Of a stretch of 6,290 nt of DNA, positions 4,318 to 6,290 are shown in pieces (the first letter of the stretch is position 1; every line of letters begins with the position of its first letter). Origin of the DNA: Paenibacillus sp. (GTDB lineage: Bacteria > Bacillota > Bacilli > Paenibacillales > Paenibacillaceae); the NCBI GenBank assembly GCA_029256665.1, contig JAQSXN010000247.1, forward strand, positions 1 to 6,290, in the 5' to 3' direction. The notes beneath the pieces are model-generated. The model was not told the origin of the DNA. It did no database searches and saw nothing but the letters and a program-made list of their open reading frames with translations. The position numbers were made by a program, and so were the translations under genes.

Positions 4318-6290
4318 ATGAACATCATTCAGCATCTTACCAGCCGAAAGTATTTGCAGCGGATCTTCTTCTATTTCAATCTGTCCATGGCGGGACTGTT
4401 GCTCGTGACGGCCATTTCCTTTTATCTATACTCTCAGCAAATGATCCTGCAAACGCAGAAGGAAGCCAACCAGAAAGTGCTTTCCCACATTAAACATAAT
4501 ATCAACTACATTAACGATATCGTGCAAAACATCGGCATCATCGCCAGCCTGGACCAAAACATGATCTATTTGATGAACGCCAAGAATCCCGATCCCGTCA
4601 TGACCTTCCAGACGCACCGCAAGCTGGACACGCTTGCCGATTCCACCACCTTCGTCGACTCCATCTTCATATTCAGCGGCGTGACCGAGACGTTCTACAG
4701 CGGGGGGTCGGGCACGTGGACGCGCACACATCTGAAAGCGCTGCAGGACAGACTGCTGCTTCAGCTGGAATCGATGGAGACGGATTCGTTCGCGCAGCTT
4801 ATCCCGATCAAGTTGGACGAAAGCCGGCCCGATGTCGACCTGTTCTCCTTTATCCTGACCGAGAACCATCCTACCGACGGCGCGCTGCCCAATACGATCA
4901 TCGTGAATATTAGGCCGCAATGGATCTTTGATAATATTAGGAGCCTGGATAATATGTCGGAAAGCGGCGACGGAATGGTGCTCGTGGATAAAAACGGGGC
5001 AATCCTCCAAACGGATGGCATGTCCTCTCCCCCGTCCGAAGCCGTGCAGCGCTATCTTGCGGGCTCCATGCTATCCGGCATGACGCCGTCCGAGGATTTC
5101 TCGATCAAACGAATCGACGGGGAGAAATACGTCATCTCGGAAGCAAGCGTCGGCGTGAGCCAGTGGAAGGTCATGAACATTCTCCCCTACGACAAAGTGA
5201 TGGGGCGGGCGGAAACGCTGCTCGACATCACGCTGTTGTTTACCTTTGTTTTTTTGGCGGCCAGCTTCATCTTGTCTCTTGTCATCACGAACCGGTTGTA
5301 CCGTCCGATCGGCAAGCTGTTCGACATGTTCAAGCGGAATGACATGCAGACGCCGGATGACGAGCCGCGCAACAAGGATGAAGTAAGCTTTATGTCCGAC
5401 GTCTACAAGCAGACCTTGGATAAGCTGCAGCAGGTGAACAAGGAAGAACGCAGAAACAATCAAATCGTCAGCGACTATTACTTGCGCAGATGGGTGTCCG
5501 ACAGTCGCTCGATGACGCTGGATGAACTCGACCACTGCGCCGAAGCCAGTCCGGAGCTCTTCGGGGACGAGACGGAGCAAATGTGGCAATTGGCCGTCAT
5601 CTCGCTCGATCAGGCGCCGCAAGACGGCAAATCCATAGAGTCCGAATCGCAAGAGAAGCTGTACCGGTTCGCGGCATGCAACATTATCGAAGAGACGGTT
5701 GGCCGGGAGTTCCCGAATCGGGTCGTCGATATGAACAACGAATACATCGTCGTGATCGTCGGCGTTCGGGCCGGCGGGATCGATATCGCCGCCCTCGCCC
5801 GCCTCCTGACGGAAGCCCGGCAGACCTACAAACAATATTATCGCGAACGGAGCTTCTCCTCCGCCATTAGCCTTGCGGTCCCCGGCTTTAAGGAACTGAC
5901 TCCGCTATACGAACGGACGGTGCAACAGCTGATGTACCGCCTGTCCTACGGGCAAGGCGCCGTCATTACGCCGGACTTGGTGGAGGAGAATAACGGCCGC
6001 CAGGACTTTATCATTCCGGCTGAGCTTGAGAAACGACTGGCGGAGAGCATCAAAGCGAAGGATGCGGACGCCGTGCACGCCGCTCTAATCCGAATGTTCG
6101 ACCTGATCGCCTCCATTCATTACGATTACATGACCTACGCGGTCATTCAGGTGATCCTGCTGATCAAGCAGGTGCTGCGCGAGCCGGGCTTCTCCTCCTC
6201 CGCCCATTCGGTCGAGCTTCATCATCTCAATCAAAAGGTGCTCAAGGCGGAAACGCTCGCGGAAATGCGCGAGATCATCGAGCATTTCCT
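4318..6290 (+). CDS. Transmembrane AraC-type regulator with extracellular sensor domain (3' end outside the window)
   Basis: This frame stays open from ATG 4318 to the right edge: 657 complete codons plus two bases, no stop. The layout fits the large membrane-bound AraC regulators of Bacillus and Paenibacillus (B. subtilis YesS and YtdP are about 760-770 residues). A first membrane span is at about 17-38, an extracytoplasmic sensor region at 39-300 (probably Cache-like, e.g. the NTIIVNIRPQWIFDNI and GDGMVLVDKNGAIL strands), a second span at about 302-324, a short HAMP-like linker with RPI (329-331), a charged helical stretch at 355-400, and an alpha/beta linker domain at about 420-560. The C-terminal AraC helix-turn-helix is not in the window and is expected just beyond it. 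It lacks kinase motifs within what is visible. GGAG (4304-4307) is 10 nt ahead of the start. Such regulators usually adjoin sugar ABC transporter genes, perhaps to the right. Confidence 0.88.
   Translation, partial: MNIIQHLTSRKYLQRIFFYFNLSMAGLLLVTAISFYLYSQQMILQTQKEANQKVLSHIKHNINYINDIVQNIGIIASLDQNMIYLMNAKNPDPVMTFQTHRKLDTLADSTTFVDSIFIFSGVTETFYSGGSGTWTRTHLKALQDRLLLQLESMETDSFAQLIPIKLDESRPDVDLFSFILTENHPTDGALPNTIIVNIRPQWIFDNIRSLDNMSESGDGMVLVDKNGAILQTDGMSSPPSEAVQRYLAGSMLSGMTPSEDFSIKRIDGEKYVISEASVGVSQWKVMNILPYDKVMGRAETLLDITLLFTFVFLAASFILSLVITNRLYRPIGKLFDMFKRNDMQTPDDEPRNKDEVSFMSDVYKQTLDKLQQVNKEERRNNQIVSDYYLRRWVSDSRSMTLDELDHCAEASPELFGDETEQMWQLAVISLDQAPQDGKSIESESQEKLYRFAACNIIEETVGREFPNRVVDMNNEYIVVIVGVRAGGIDIAALARLLTEARQTYKQYYRERSFSSAISLAVPGFKELTPLYERTVQQLMYRLSYGQGAVITPDLVEENNGRQDFIIPAELEKRLAESIKAKDADAVHAALIRMFDLIASIHYDYMTYAVIQVILLIKQVLREPGFSSSAHSVELHHLNQKVLKAETLAEMREIIEHF

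Noticed and set aside
3979..4335. Short open frames of 69-87 codons on both strands in the divergent gap
   Set aside because: They overlap promoters and ribosome binding sites of the flanking genes, and the translations have no family resemblance and no membrane or other coherent pattern.
4426..5010. A 194-codon open frame on the minus strand
   Set aside because: Also antisense to the membrane regulator, with low-complexity HDD/VDI-type sequence typical of a shadow frame and no recognisable protein family.
5071..5835. A 254-codon open frame on the minus strand
   Set aside because: It lies wholly antisense to the membrane regulator, which has clear membrane spans and a plausible domain order. 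The antisense product is rich in His, Arg, Asp and Val and looks like a mirror of GC-rich codons, with no recognisable domain.
1..6290. CRISPR arrays, insertion sequences, tRNA or rRNA genes, defence or toxin-antitoxin systems
   Set aside because: I found no repeat-spacer pattern, transposase motif, terminal inverted repeats or RNA-gene landmarks. The region reads as normal metabolic and regulatory genes.

Overview
The window looks like an ordinary chromosomal carbohydrate-utilisation region of a Bacillota bacterium, most likely Paenibacillus or a close relative. The grounds are strong GGAGG-type ribosome binding sites, a TTG start, moderately GC-rich coding DNA, compact rho-independent terminators, and the gene types: a CE7 acetyl esterase, a cupin-AraC regulator, a GH4 glycosidase and a large membrane-anchored AraC-type regulator. 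The genus is an inference from gene content, not a match I could run.

Layout. Positions 1-36 hold the terminator of the first gene. An intracellular CE7 acetyl esterase (acetylxylan esterase/cephalosporin-C deacetylase family) occupies 37-996 on the minus strand. It diverges across about 140 bp from a one-component AraC-family regulator (1141-2010, plus). A short promoter-bearing gap follows, then a GH4 NAD/metal-dependent glycosidase of the MelA type (2150-3529, plus), closed by a strong terminator at 3541-3568. A second, symmetrical hairpin (3592-3627) lies between it and a convergent small membrane protein of unknown function (3662-3991, minus). After a 326-bp divergent gap with candidate promoters, a large open frame starts at 4318 and runs off the right edge without a stop. 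It encodes the sensor and linker portion of a transmembrane AraC-type regulator whose DNA-binding domain should lie just outside the window.

How they work together (inference). The first three genes form a plausible hemicellulose-oligosaccharide module. The soluble AraC regulator would control both its divergent esterase and the downstream glycosidase, and these cytoplasmic enzymes would deacetylate and cleave imported oligosaccharides. The GH4 signature is Cys-His-Gly-Val rather than the Cys-His-Ser-Val of E. coli and B. subtilis MelA, so its substrate is left open. The right-hand membrane regulator probably belongs to a separate sugar-uptake locus that continues beyond the window. Short sequences shared or inverted in the two promoter gaps are candidate operators.

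I see no mobile element, CRISPR array, tRNA or rRNA, and no clear sign of an undescribed system. The most useful leads are the GH4 specificity and the candidate operators.
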